Below are positions 28,013-39,324 of a DNA stretch of 64,000 bases, piece after piece. The stretch spans positions 1 to 64,000 of the forward strand of contig JAAESX010000088.1 in assembly GCA_024228935.1 (NCBI GenBank). The letters run 5' to 3'. The stretch comes from Pseudomonadota bacterium (GTDB lineage: Bacteria > Myxococcota_A > UBA796 > CAJQPC01). Every line of letters begins with the position of its first letter. Position 1 is the stretch's first letter. The notes under the pieces are model-generated. The model was not told the DNA's origin. It did no database searches and saw only the letters and a program-made list of their open reading frames with translations. Position numbers and translations under genes: made by a program.

Positions 28013-29059
28013 ATGAACGTGAACCTGATCCTGGACATCGTCTGCCTTGTCGTCCTCGCCGGGGTCGCCCTGCGCATGAAGGGCTTCCGGGGGGCGCTGG
28101 TCGGGGTGGCCGCCGGAGCGCTCCTGGCCTGCGGCACGATCGCCGTCGGGTACGCGATCTTCGGGGCGATGCGGGCCATGTGCTGGGCGCTGTTCGTGGG
28201 CATCCCCGTGATCCTGCTCCGGGACCGCACCTGGCCCGCCGGACTCGTCGCAGGCGCGCTCGTCGCGGTGGGCATCGACGCGTTCTTCATCGAGCCCCAT
28301 GCGCTGCAGGTGAACCACCACACGCTGACCAGCGACAAGATCGACAAGCCGCTGCGCATCGTGCTCATCGCCGACCTGCAGACCGACGAGGTGGGCGCCT
28401 ACGAGGAAGACGCGATGACCCAGGTCGTGGGGCTGGCGCCCGATCTCGTCCTGTTCGCCGGCGACACGGTCCAGGCGCCCGTCGACGTCACCTGGCGGGA
28501 GCACCGGGCGGCGAACCAGATGCTGCGGCGGGTGGGCATCCCGAGCCTCCCGAGCGTCGCGGTCGAGGGCGACACCGACCGCACCGGCTGGGCCAGCGTC
28601 TACGACGGCATCTCGAACGTGAGCGCTGAGACCACCCGCTACGAGCTCGCCGACGTCGTCGTGTGGGGGCTCTCGATCGAGGACTCCCGTGCGGACGAGC
28701 TGCCCGACATCGTCGAAGAGGACGCGTTCACGGTGGTCCTGGGCCACTCGCCGGACTTCGCGCTGGCGCAGCCCCCGGCCGACCTCTTGCTCGCCGGCCA
28801 CGTGCACGGCGGGCAGGTCCAGCTCCCGTTCCTCGGACCGCTGATGACGCTGTCCGAGCTCCCCCGCGACTGGACGCACGGCCGCACCGAGCTGCCTTGG
28901 GGCGGCGACCTGTTCGTGTCGCGCGGGGTCGGGATGGAGCGTCGGGACGCGCCGCGGCTTCGCTTCCTGTGCCGCCCCGAGCTCGTGGTCATCGATGTCC
29001 GGCCGACCGAAGCTCCGGAACCAGAACCCGAAACACCTGAGTCAGCTGCGACGCCATGA
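28013..29059 (+). CDS. Membrane metallophosphoesterase-like protein with altered metal motifs
   Basis: A 348-residue protein. The first 95 residues hold about three transmembrane helices. The rest matches YkuE/YaeI-type calcineurin-like phosphoesterases: LIADLQTD, LVLFAGDTV, VEGDTD, LGHSPDF, LLAGHVHGGQVQLPF and LFVSRGVG. Compared with the usual DLH and GNHD motifs, His is Gln and the Asn-His pair is Asp-Thr. Two metal ligands are therefore changed, and activity is uncertain. It starts at ATG 28013, 23 bases after the glycosyltransferase. Its last 71 bases overlap the convergent monooxygenase pseudogene. Confidence 0.78.
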   Translation: MNVNLILDIVCLVVLAGVALRMKGFRGALVGVAAGALLACGTIAVGYAIFGAMRAMCWALFVGIPVILLRDRTWPAGLVAGALVAVGIDAFFIEPHALQVNHHTLTSDKIDKPLRIVLIADLQTDEVGAYEEDAMTQVVGLAPDLVLFAGDTVQAPVDVTWREHRAANQMLRRVGIPSLPSVAVEGDTDRTGWASVYDGISNVSAETTRYELADVVVWGLSIEDSRADELPDIVEEDAFTVVLGHSPDFALAQPPADLLLAGHVHGGQVQLPFLGPLMTLSELPRDWTHGRTELPWGGDLFVSRGVGMERRDAPRLRFLCRPELVVIDVRPTEAPEPEPETPESAATP

Positions 29060-30119
29060 CGGACTCGGGTGTCAGGCGCATGGCCCAGGCGCGAGCCCAG
29101 CGCGCGAGCCCGTTCTCCCACTGACCCATCGCCCCCACCGACCAGCTGCGGTCGACGAACTGGCGGGCGCGCTTCATCCGAGCGGCCTCGTACGACCGGA
29201 ACGAGGCCCCCAGGTCCTCGCCCAGACACACCGCCAGGACGATGGCGTCCTCGATCGACTGACCCGCTCCCTGACCCATGTTCGGGGTCATCGCGTGGGC
29301 GGCATCGCCCAGGAGCGTGACCCGGCCGCGACCCCAGCTGGGGATGGGGGCCAGGTCGACGATGTCGTTGCGCAGGATGACCTCGGTGGCGTCGAGCAGC
29401 GTGCCGACGGGCTCGGCGAACCCCTCGAAGCGCACGCGGGCCTCGGCCAGGGCGTCGCCATCGACCCCGCCTGCGGGCGTGTTCTCGGTGGCGAACCAGT
29501 ACGTGAGGTCCCGCCCGATCGGCACCATGCCGAAGCGAGTTCCTACGCCCCAGCGCTCACTCAGGACCCCGGGTCCGGCTGGCTGGTCCACCCGCGCCAG
29601 GCCGCGCCAACAGGTGTACCCGGCGTAGCGGAGCGGCAGCTCGCCGAACAGGGCCGTCCGGACCGCCGAATGGATGCCGTCCGCTCCGGTGAGGGCCTCG
29701 GCCTCGAGCTCTCGCCCATCCGCCAGCGCCACGCGTACACCGCCCTCGTCCTGCTCGAGTCCGCTCACCTGCGCCCCGAACCGGATGTCGACGCCATCGG
29801 CCAGGACCTTGGACAGCTCGCCCCGGTGCAAGGCGATGCAGCTCTACCCCCACCGCTCGGCGCCCAGCGCCATGCCGCCCAGACGCGTTCCATCGGCCAG
29901 CGCGATCTCCCCGTCCGTCAGGGCCACGCCCACCGCCGCGACCGGCTCGGCGAGTCCGACGGCGTCCAGCATCCGCATGGCGTTCACCTGGACCATCAGG
30001 CCCGCCCCGGCTGTCCTCAGCTCCGGCGAGCGCTCGAGCACCACGACCTCTCGCCCCACGTACTGCAGGGCCTGAGCGCACCCGAGGCCCCCCGGTCCTG
30101 CGCCCGCGACCAGGATCAT
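28989..30119 (-). pseudogene. FAD-dependent monooxygenase interrupted by an in-frame TAG
   Basis: The frame from ATG 30119 reads MILVAGAGPGGLGCAQALQYVG (FAD-binding GxGxxG) to GAERWG, then a TAG at 29846-29844 (codon 92). It then continues in the same frame without shift through SCIALHRGELSKVL, GADGIHSAVRTAL and GRVTLLGDAAHAMTPNMGQGAGQSIEDA to the stop at 28989. These are the RXL/DG/GD motifs of UbiH/zeaxanthin-epoxidase-like aromatic or isoprenoid hydroxylases. One nonsense codon separates the two halves of an otherwise intact 376-codon gene. The ATG overlaps the upstream glycosyltransferase stop (ATGA). It is a fresh pseudogene, a read-through case or a sequencing error. Confidence 0.82.
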
Positions 30120-31102
30120 GGCCGCGTGATCCGAGCCGCTCGCCACTGCCCCAGCAGCTCGGCCAGGTGGTTCGGTGCTTCCCCCAGCCCCGCTCTCAGG
30201 ACCGGACGGACGAGCCCGGGCAGCGCCGCGAAGACGCTCGAAAGCGAGGGCACGAGCGGGGAGTCGCCGACCAGATGGTGCTGGACGTGCAGGTCCCGCG
30301 TGCGTCGGTAGAGCTCACGGGGCCGACGCTCATGGCTGTGGACCACCATCGCACCCGGCACGTACCCGATGCGGCGGCCCTGCCTCCAGTGCAGGTCCTC
30401 GCCGATGGGGACGGCGGGAAGCGGGTGCTCCTGCAGCGTGCTGCGGCGGTAGAGCGCGAACACGTGGTCCAGCCGCTCGACGGGCCAGTGACCGTGGCCG
30501 GGTGGCGTCCAGTCGTGAAGTCGCAGGCGCGTGATGGGGTCCGCATCGGGCCACGGGACCTGCCGGCCGAAGACCGCGTCGTAGCCGCCCTCCTCGAGCG
30601 CCTCGACCAGGGCCCGGACACAGCCTCGTCCCCTGGGCAGCGCATCGTCCACCGTGAACAGGACGTAGTCGCGGTCGGCGAACGAGAGCCCGGCCTGACG
30701 CGTCGCCCCGTGACCTCGCCAGTCGACGGCCATCACGCGGTCGCCCTGCACCCCGCGCGACATCGCCTCGCCGTTGGCCAGGACGACGACCTCGACATCG
30801 CAGTCCTGCTCGCGAAGCGCGCGCAGACCGATGGGCGTCCGGCGATGGGTCGGGATCAGCGCCGTGACCCGAAGCTCGGGGGCGTCCTCGCGTCCCGGGA
30901 TGGGCAGGTGGGCGGAGAGCGCCTCGGTGAACGCCCCGGTGCGGGTCTCGACGACATCGACCAGGGGCACGATCTGGTTGGCGCGCAGGTGCTTCGGGAA
31001 GTCGTCGGTCAGCCGCAGCCGAACCGTTTCGTTCTGCCGCAGTGCTTCACCGAGCTGCCTCAGATCCTGGGTCGAGAGTCCCGCGAGATCCACGCTCCCC
31101 AC
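30116..31102 (-). CDS. Family 2 glycosyltransferase-like protein
   Basis: A protein of about 328 residues. After a 75-residue N-terminal part, ELRVTALIPTHRRTPIGLRALREQDCDVEVVVLANG begins a GT-A fold. DYVLFTVDDALPRG is the DXD region, and EDLHWRQGRRIGYVPGAMVVHSHER is the acceptor-side ED motif of GT2. The start is uncertain: GTG 31102 is taken because the frame further upstream is antisense to the lipoprotein starting at 31137. GTG 31093 and ATG 31138 are alternatives. It overlaps the monooxygenase start by 4 bases. Donor and acceptor are unknown. Confidence 0.7.
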   Translation of the reverse strand: MGSVDLAGLSTQDLRQLGEALRQNETVRLRLTDDFPKHLRANQIVPLVDVVETRTGAFTEALSAHLPIPGREDAPELRVTALIPTHRRTPIGLRALREQDCDVEVVVLANGEAMSRGVQGDRVMAVDWRGHGATRQAGLSFADRDYVLFTVDDALPRGRGCVRALVEALEEGGYDAVFGRQVPWPDADPITRLRLHDWTPPGHGHWPVERLDHVFALYRRSTLQEHPLPAVPIGEDLHWRQGRRIGYVPGAMVVHSHERRPRELYRRTRDLHVQHHLVGDSPLVPSLSSVFAALPGLVRPVLRAGLGEAPNHLAELLGQWRAARITRP

Positions 31103-31136
31103 TAACCCACAGCGGTAAGGTGCGGCAGGAGGGGCC

Positions 31137-31631
31137 ATGACCACACTGCTGATCTTGTTCGCCTGCACGGATGGGGAGAGCACGGACTCTTCACCCGACA
31201 CGGACGCCAACAGCGACACGGACTCCGACACCGGCCCCGACACCGGAGAGGACTGCGAACAGGCCTACACCGGCCCCGTCTACATCGGCTTCGAGGAGAC
31301 CTGCCCCCCGTTCGTGACGGACGGCACGGCAGCCATCGTCTGGAACTGCGACTCCACCGACTGGTGGTTCGACGTCTACACCGTCGACTGGACGACCGGC
31401 GGCGAGCTCTGGACCCGTCAGACCGGCTCCGAGAACCCCTGGGACGAGAACCACATGATCCCGGTCTACGACTCGGACGGCGAGTCCACCCTCTACCCCT
31501 GTGACACGCCCACTATGGACTCGCTGACCTGGCACGTGGTGATCTACGATACCGACGGCGCCGAGGCCGACTGCGCCGTGTGGGGAGATGAGCCCGAGAG
31601 CCTGGGGACCGGCTGCGAGGACTGGAACTGA
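31137..31631 (+). CDS. Lipoprotein with Asp/Ser/Thr linker (tandem pair, first)
   Basis: A 164-residue lipoprotein starting MTTLLILFAC, a ten-residue leader ending in an LFAC lipobox, preceded by a good AGGAGGGG. A low-complexity linker rich in Asp, Ser and Thr (about residues 14-39) separates the lipid anchor from a compact domain with several Cys and Trp. The motifs YTGPVYIGF, DWWFDVYT, GGELWTRQTG, PWDENH and ESLGTGCEDWN recur in the next gene, so the two are tandem duplicates. The function is unknown; surface or periplasmic location is expected. The stop overlaps the next start (TGATG). Confidence 0.75.
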   Translation: MTTLLILFACTDGESTDSSPDTDANSDTDSDTGPDTGEDCEQAYTGPVYIGFEETCPPFVTDGTAAIVWNCDSTDWWFDVYTVDWTTGGELWTRQTGSENPWDENHMIPVYDSDGESTLYPCDTPTMDSLTWHVVIYDTDGAEADCAVWGDEPESLGTGCEDWN

Positions 31632-32224
31632 TGCGACACGCCCTGCGACCGCTCACCCTCTCCGCGTTCACGCTGTCGCTGATGGCCTGTATCTGCGGCG
31701 GAGGCGGCCCTTCCCCGGAGCCCGACGACTTCAGCGGCATGACCGGCCTGGACATGGACAGCGACGACTCCGCTGGCCTGGGCGACTGCGGGGACGAGTA
31801 CACCGGCCCGACCTCGATCGGCATCGACGAGTGCGCGCCCGACCACGTCGACGAGGCCGTGCTCATCGACTGCGACGAGGCCGACTGGTGGTTCGACATC
31901 CACGTCACGGGCCCGGCGTCCGGCGGCGAGCTGTGGATCCATGAGACCGGCGCCGATCAGCCCTGGGACGAGCACCATGACGTCACGGTGTGGGAGGAGG
32001 ACGAGAACAGCTGGTGGACGACGCTCTACCTGCAGCTCGGGATCGTGGACTCGTTCCAGGACGTCCAGGACGGCCGGACGACGCTCTACCAATGCACCAC
32101 CCGCCAGCGCGACCGCCTCACATGGCACGTCGAGGTCTACGAGATGGACGGCTCGAGCGCCGACTGCATCGTGACGGGACACGATCCCGAGAGCCTGGGC
32201 ACCGGCTGCGAGGTCTGGAACTGA
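31631..32224 (+). CDS. Lipoprotein paralogue (tandem pair, second)
   Basis: A 197-residue lipoprotein with a conventional signal peptide, MRHALRPLTLSAFTLSLMAC, and then a Gly/Pro/Asp linker. Its globular part repeats that of the preceding gene: YTGPTSIGI, DWWFDIHV, GGELWIHETG, PWDEHH, LTWHVEVYEMDG, SADC and ESLGTGCEVWN. It has an extra insert near residues 115-145. Conserved Cys positions suggest disulfides. The ATG overlaps the previous stop by one base. It ends 4 bases before the convergent membrane protein stop. The function is unknown. Confidence 0.75.
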   Translation: MRHALRPLTLSAFTLSLMACICGGGGPSPEPDDFSGMTGLDMDSDDSAGLGDCGDEYTGPTSIGIDECAPDHVDEAVLIDCDEADWWFDIHVTGPASGGELWIHETGADQPWDEHHDVTVWEEDENSWWTTLYLQLGIVDSFQDVQDGRTTLYQCTTRQRDRLTWHVEVYEMDGSSADCIVTGHDPESLGTGCEVWN

Positions 32225-32227
32225 CCT

Positions 32228-33904
32228 CTACTGCCGGTCGTTCCGATCCCGGATGCGATCCGGCAACTCGCTGTCGTCGATGGGCGGCTCGGGCGGCGCC
32301 TCACCCGCTCCCTTGAGCCGCAGCATCAGGGGCACGTCGCAGTCTCCCGTCGAGGTCGGCAGGTCCCACAGGACCCCGCCGGCAAAGGACTCGCCCGGCC
32401 CGAGCACCGCCTCGAGCTCGGTCGTCTTCTCGGCCGTCACGAACTCGCCGTGCAGCACGATGAGCTCGGTGAAGCCCTCGCCCCTCAGCGTGTACAGGTC
32501 CCGCTGAGCACACCCCACCGTGGGCGCCCCGACCGCGCTGCCGTCCCGGACGATCAGCGGCTCGTTGCTGTCGATCGGCATCTGCGCGTCGAGCCACCCC
32601 AGCGTCTGGATGCGCATGGCCAGGTGCGGCCCGCGGGGGATCGGGATGGCGTTGCCGATGCACGCCGACCGCCCCCCCAGCGGCGCGACCCACGGCACGT
32701 CGTAGGCGACGTCCAGGTCCAGCGGCCAGCTCACCGGCGCCCAGGCCGTCGACACCGCGGTGTGCTCGACGAACGAGCCAAGCCCCAGGGCGAGCGCCCA
32801 TGCCGGCCGGTTCCGGATGAGCGGGATCACCGCCAGTCCCACCAGGATGGGGAGGATCGCCCCGATCCGCGCCCAGATCGTCGGCTGCGCCAGCGGCACG
32901 AGCCAGTGCACCAGCTGCGCGGGGCCGGTCACGCCGTCGTCGTCGATCTGCCAGCGCATCTCTGGACCGAGCGCCAGCAACAGCACCGTCACCACGCCCG
33001 GGAACGCCCACCGCCCCCAGCGGAACCGCAGCGCGGCGAGCGAGGCCAGGCCCAGCACCGCGCCCAGATAGGTCCGCGGCTCGACCCCCCAGTTGGCGAC
33101 CTCGCTGGCGAAGCCCCACGGCATCAGCCCGCGGATCGGCGTCCCGCCCAGGGTCTCCCGACCGACCTCGATGGCCGCCGGCGGATGCTCCATCGCCAGC
33201 ACGACCCAGGGAGCCAGCGCCAGGGCCCCAGCCACCGCGACCACAGCGATGACCGCCACCCCGCGCCGGTTCCAGGCCAGCCGACGCATCAGGTGCAGCC
33301 CGACGAGCGGCTCGGCGAGCCCCAGGAAGAGCGCCGGATATCCACCCTGGAACGCCAGGAACGCGAAGCTCAGCGCGGCGCCGGCGATCCAGGCGCGGCC
33401 GTGCTTGAGCGCCGCGGCCAGCAGCCCCAGGTGCAGCGGCCAGGCGACGAGGATCATCGTCTCGGGCCGACCGACGTTCGGCAGATCCTGCAGGAACGCC
33501 GCCGAGCTGACCACCGACACCAGGAACGCCGCGACCCATGGTTCGTCGTCGAGCTGGCGTCCCAGGAGCCACGCACCACCGGCTCCGGCCAGGAACAACA
33601 GCAGCCACGCCGCGTTCCAGCCGAGCGCCAGCCCGTGCACATCGGGCATGGCCAGCCAGAACGGCCACATCAGGACCATCGTCGCCGGGCTGAGGTTCAG
33701 CGCGCGCGGCGCGATGGGGAATTCGCGCGGCGCGTGGAACAACCACGGGTTCCAGTCATCTTGCATGTGCGCGGCCATGCGAGCCAGATGATGCGGCCCC
33801 TCGGACGCGTACGACCCCAGCACCTCGAAGGGGTGAAAGACCACCGGACCGACCAGCAGAGCGGCACCCGCCAACGCGCAGAAGACGGCGAAGATCCGCG
33901 CCAT
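32228..33904 (-). CDS. Polytopic membrane protein, GT-C/YfhO-like
   Basis: A 558-residue protein with about 11 predicted transmembrane helices over residues 1-400 and a soluble C-terminal domain of about 150 residues ending DDSELPDRIRDRNDRQ. The first helix (IFAVFCALAGAALLVGPVVF) is followed by an acidic loop, as in lipid-linked sugar transferases (GT-C) and YfhO-like proteins. The truncated gene at 1-584 has the same layout. The ATG at 33904 is taken; a TTG 30 bases upstream is possible. It may transfer sugars from polyprenyl-phosphate carriers, which the polyprenyl-phosphate-sugar synthase at 26302 could make. That link is inference. Confidence 0.65.
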   Translation of the reverse strand: MARIFAVFCALAGAALLVGPVVFHPFEVLGSYASEGPHHLARMAAHMQDDWNPWLFHAPREFPIAPRALNLSPATMVLMWPFWLAMPDVHGLALGWNAAWLLLFLAGAGGAWLLGRQLDDEPWVAAFLVSVVSSAAFLQDLPNVGRPETMILVAWPLHLGLLAAALKHGRAWIAGAALSFAFLAFQGGYPALFLGLAEPLVGLHLMRRLAWNRRGVAVIAVVAVAGALALAPWVVLAMEHPPAAIEVGRETLGGTPIRGLMPWGFASEVANWGVEPRTYLGAVLGLASLAALRFRWGRWAFPGVVTVLLLALGPEMRWQIDDDGVTGPAQLVHWLVPLAQPTIWARIGAILPILVGLAVIPLIRNRPAWALALGLGSFVEHTAVSTAWAPVSWPLDLDVAYDVPWVAPLGGRSACIGNAIPIPRGPHLAMRIQTLGWLDAQMPIDSNEPLIVRDGSAVGAPTVGCAQRDLYTLRGEGFTELIVLHGEFVTAEKTTELEAVLGPGESFAGGVLWDLPTSTGDCDVPLMLRLKGAGEAPPEPPIDDSELPDRIRDRNDRQ

Positions 33905-34188
33905 TCGGTCACTCAGCACGGGTCGGCTCCGCAAGAGTTGACATCTTCCATCTCAACCGTCCTGGCCTGCGTCCAACCGCGAGGGAGACGCTCGGGATCC
34001 GGCTCGATCGCCCCGACCTGCCGAACGGCCGGTCAGAATGAACCGGTCGGTCATCCGTATCACCCACGGAGCCCCGGCTCTCGACATCGATCACCTCTCG
34101 TCTTCGCTCTCCCAGCTCCGCACTCATCGCTCCGGACCTCACGGGAGCCCGCGGAACTGAACGAGGTGTTCACTCGCAGGAGGCTCGC
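33905..34188. promoter_or_regulatory. Divergent intergenic region upstream of prkA
   Basis: This is the longest gene-free stretch. It contains a plus-strand TTGACA at 33938-33943 without a matching -10 box, the short AACCGGTCGGTCA around 34040, and a strong AGGAGG at 34178-34183 directly before prkA. I see no convincing hairpin, ORF or repeat. The promoter of the four-gene prkA operon should lie here but I cannot place it. Confidence 0.3.
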
Positions 34189-36230
<2,042 letters not shown>

Positions 36231-36231
<1 letters not shown>

Positions 36232-37310
36232 TGCCGCTGAACATCGACAACGACCTCCACCGCTTCCGCCAGATCGTCAAGGGCCGGATCCGCAAGGATC
36301 TCAAGGGCTTCATGTCCAACGGCGAGATGATCGGCAAGCAGGGGAAGAAGGTCGTGTCGATCCCCCTTCCCCAGATCCAGATCCCCCGCTTCCGCTACGG
36401 GAAGAACCAGGGCGGCGTGGGTCAGGGCGAGGGGGACGGCAAGGGCCAGGGTCCGGGCGAGGCCGGCGACAAGGCCGGGCAGCACGTGCTCGAGGTCGAC
36501 GTCACCTACGAGGAGCTCGCCGAGATCCTGGGCGAGGAGCTCGAGCTCCCGAACATCGAGCCGCGTGGGGCCAAGGAGATCTCGACCAGCCGGGACAAGT
36601 ACACCGGCATCAGCAAGCTGGGCCCGGAGTCGCTCCGGCACAGCCGCCGGACGTTCAAGGAGGCCCTGAAGCGCCAGGTCGCCGCCGGCAGCTACGACCC
36701 GAAGAGCCCTCGCATCATCCCCGTCAAGGAGGACAAGCGGTACCGGTCGTGGAAGGCCAAGACCGAGCCCCAGTCCGCCGCGGTCATCGTCTACATGATG
36801 GATGTGTCGGGCTCGATGGGGAAGGAACAGAAGGAGATCGTGCGCCTCGAGGCGTTCTGGATCGACACCTGGCTCCGCCATCAGTACAAGAACGTCGAGA
36901 CCCGCTTCATCATCCACGACGCCGTGGCGAAGGAGGTCGACCGTCACACATTCTTCCACACCCGCGAGTCGGGTGGGACGCTGATCAGCTCGGCCTACAA
37001 GCTGGCCATGAAGATCATCGACGACGAGTACAGTCCATCCGAGTGGAACATCTACCCATTCCACTTCAGCGACGGCGACAACTGGTCGAGCTCCGACACC
37101 AAGGCCTGCATGGAGCTCCTGAAGAACGACATGTTGCCCAAGGTCAACCAGTTCTGCTACGGCCAGGTCGACAGCGAGTACGGCAGCGGTCAGTTCATCA
37201 AGGACCTGGAAGCCAACTTCACCGACACCGAGTTCATGCGCCTGTCCCGCATCCCGGACCGCGAAGGAATCATGAACAGTATCAAGGACTTCCTTGGGAA
37301 GGGCAACTGA
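36231..37310 (+). CDS. yeaH: DUF444 / YeaH-type VWA protein
   Basis: A 359-residue DUF444 protein. The N-terminus ([24 protein letters not shown]) and a Gly-rich hinge are typical. The C-terminal von Willebrand A domain has the MIDAS motif [13 protein letters not shown] near residue 190, then [17 protein letters not shown] and [15 protein letters not shown]. It is shorter than enterobacterial YeaH (about 430 residues). Its function is not settled; it is always found with PrkA and SpoVR. It overlaps both neighbours by one base. Confidence 0.93.
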
Positions 37311-38860
37311 TGTCGGACAGCTTCTTCTTCCGCGCACGCCGGGGCCTCGACCCCGAACTCGAGGACGCCCGAGCGCGCATCGAAGAGCTCGCGAAGGGCT
37401 ACGGCCTGGACTTCTTCGAGACCATCTTCGAGGTCTGCGACTTCGACGAGATCAACATGCTCGCCAGCTACGGAGGGTTCCCGACCCGATACCCGCACTG
37501 GCGCTGGGGCATGGAGTACCTCCAGATGCAGAAAGGGTACGAGTACGGTCTCCAGAAGATCTACGAGATGGTCATCAACACAGACCCCTCGTACGCCTAC
37601 CTGCTCGACAACAACATGATGGTGGACCAGAAGCTGGTCATGGCGCATGTGTTCGGGCACGTCGACTTCTTCAAGAACAACGCCTGGTTCGGACACACGA
37701 ACCGGAAGATGCTCGACCAGATGGCCAACCACGCGGTCCGTGTCCGGCGGCACGTGAACAAGATCGGCCAGGACCCGGTCGAGAGCTGGCTCGACGTGTG
37801 CCTGTCGCTCGACAACATGATCGATCCACACAGTCCCCACATCCAGCGTTCACGCGCCCGCACGGCCGCCGAGGCGCAGGATCTGGCGGTCGGCGACGGC
37901 ATCCACAAGCTGCCCGCGCGCGACTACATGGACAAGTACATCAACCCGCCCGAGTTCCTGGAAGCACAGAAGGAGAAGCGGGACGAGGAGCGCCAGAAGG
38001 CCGCACAGTTCCCCGAGGAGCCCGAGCGCGACGTCCTGGGGTTCCTGCTGGCCCATGCCCACATCCCGAAGTGGAAGCGGGACTGCCTGGAGATCGTGCG
38101 GAATGAGGCGTACTACTTCGCGCCCCAGGCCCAGACCAAGATCATGAACGAGGGGTGGGCCACGTACTGGCACACCCACATGATGACGCGGGACATCCTG
38201 GATGCCTCGGAGCTCATCGACTACGCCGACCACCACTCGGGCACGGTCGCGACCCGACCGGGCCAGCTGAACCCCTACAAGCTCGGCGTCGAGCTGTGGC
38301 GGGACATCGAGCGGCGCTGGGACAAGGGCCAGTACGGCAAGGAATGGCTCGACTGCGACGACGTGCGCGAGCGCCGCGCCTGGGACCGCCAGACCGGCGA
38401 GGGCCGGGACAAGATCTTCCAGGTCCGCCGATCCCACAACGACGTCACCTTCGTCGATGAGTTCCTGACCGAGGACTTCGTGCGTCAGCAAGGCGTGTTC
38501 GCCTACGAGATCGACAAGAACACGGGCGAGTACCGCATCACCAGCCGCGAGTTCGCGCAGGTGAAGCAGCAGCTCCTGTTCATGCTCAGCAACCACGGGC
38601 AGCCGCGGCTGAAGGTGACCGACGGCAACCACGCCAACCGCGGCGAGCTGGTGCTGCAGCACACCTACGAGGGCGCCGACCTGCAGCTCGACTGGGCCCA
38701 GCGGGCGATGAAGAACCTGTCGCACGTCTGGGGCCGTCCGGTCCACGTCGAGACGTACCTCGAGGGCAAGCCCATCGTGCTGCACCACGACGGCGACACG
38801 TTCAAGCAGGAGAAGCGCGACATCGCCACGCCGTCCGAGACCGAGGACTCCGAGAAGTGA
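37310..38860 (+). CDS. spoVR: SpoVR family protein
   Basis: A 516-residue SpoVR homologue, full length for the family. Characteristic stretches include YGLDFFETIFEVCDFDEINMLASYGGFP, YLLDNNMMVDQKLVMAHVFGHVDFFKNN, KIMNEGWATYWHTHMMTR and HHSGTVATRPGQLNPYKLGVELW. SpoVR is needed for spore cortex formation in Bacillus and occurs in many non-sporulating bacteria, with unclear biochemistry. The conserved His/Glu clusters suggest a metal site. It is third in the prkA operon, with TGATG overlap upstream and GTGA overlap downstream. Confidence 0.95.
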   Translation: MSDSFFFRARRGLDPELEDARARIEELAKGYGLDFFETIFEVCDFDEINMLASYGGFPTRYPHWRWGMEYLQMQKGYEYGLQKIYEMVINTDPSYAYLLDNNMMVDQKLVMAHVFGHVDFFKNNAWFGHTNRKMLDQMANHAVRVRRHVNKIGQDPVESWLDVCLSLDNMIDPHSPHIQRSRARTAAEAQDLAVGDGIHKLPARDYMDKYINPPEFLEAQKEKRDEERQKAAQFPEEPERDVLGFLLAHAHIPKWKRDCLEIVRNEAYYFAPQAQTKIMNEGWATYWHTHMMTRDILDASELIDYADHHSGTVATRPGQLNPYKLGVELWRDIERRWDKGQYGKEWLDCDDVRERRAWDRQTGEGRDKIFQVRRSHNDVTFVDEFLTEDFVRQQGVFAYEIDKNTGEYRITSREFAQVKQQLLFMLSNHGQPRLKVTDGNHANRGELVLQHTYEGADLQLDWAQRAMKNLSHVWGRPVHVETYLEGKPIVLHHDGDTFKQEKRDIATPSETEDSEK

Positions 38861-39303
38861 GCCTGTCCGACGCGCTGACCGACAAGCTCTCGCTGCCCGG
38901 GGTCCGCTCGGGCGAGGTCCAGGTCGAGACCGACGACGGAAAGGTCGAGCTCGACCTGGTCGAGGCCGGTCCGATCGGGGCCCGCGTCCGCCGGGTGAAG
39001 GTGTCCGTGCCGCAGGCCGGTCCGCTCCCGAAGCAGGCCGGGCAGATCTGCGAGAGCCTGCGTGGCCTGGGCGAGCGGCTCGTCCCCGTCGAGGTCGACG
39101 AGCGGCTGGGCGGCGGCGTCCTGCGCTCACGGCCCCAGGAGATGACCGGGCGGCGGTACTACGAGGTCGGCCTGGACGGCGACTCCGCCACCGTCGAGCG
39201 GTTCCGAGCGCTCGAGGACGGCGGGCGCGAGTCCGAGGACTTCAGCGTCACGCGCGAGCAGCTCGGGCGCATGGTGGACGACCTGGCCGACGCCCTGTCT
39301 TGA
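38857..39303 (+). CDS. Unknown fourth gene of the prkA-yeaH-spoVR operon
   Basis: A 148-residue soluble protein starting at GTG 38857, which overlaps the spoVR stop (GTGA). Predicted beta-rich N-terminal half (GEVQVETDDGKVELDLVEAGPIGARVRRVKVSVP) and helical C-terminus (VTREQLGRMVDDLADALS). A patch RSRPQEMTGRRYYEVGLDGDSATVERFR is in the middle. I recognise no family. Tight coupling to the triad suggests a related role. It is followed by a perfect 10-bp hairpin, probably the operon end. Confidence 0.75.
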   Translation: MSLSDALTDKLSLPGVRSGEVQVETDDGKVELDLVEAGPIGARVRRVKVSVPQAGPLPKQAGQICESLRGLGERLVPVEVDERLGGGVLRSRPQEMTGRRYYEVGLDGDSATVERFRALEDGGRESEDFSVTREQLGRMVDDLADALS

Positions 39304-39324
39304 CGGTCGAGCGGGACACCAATC

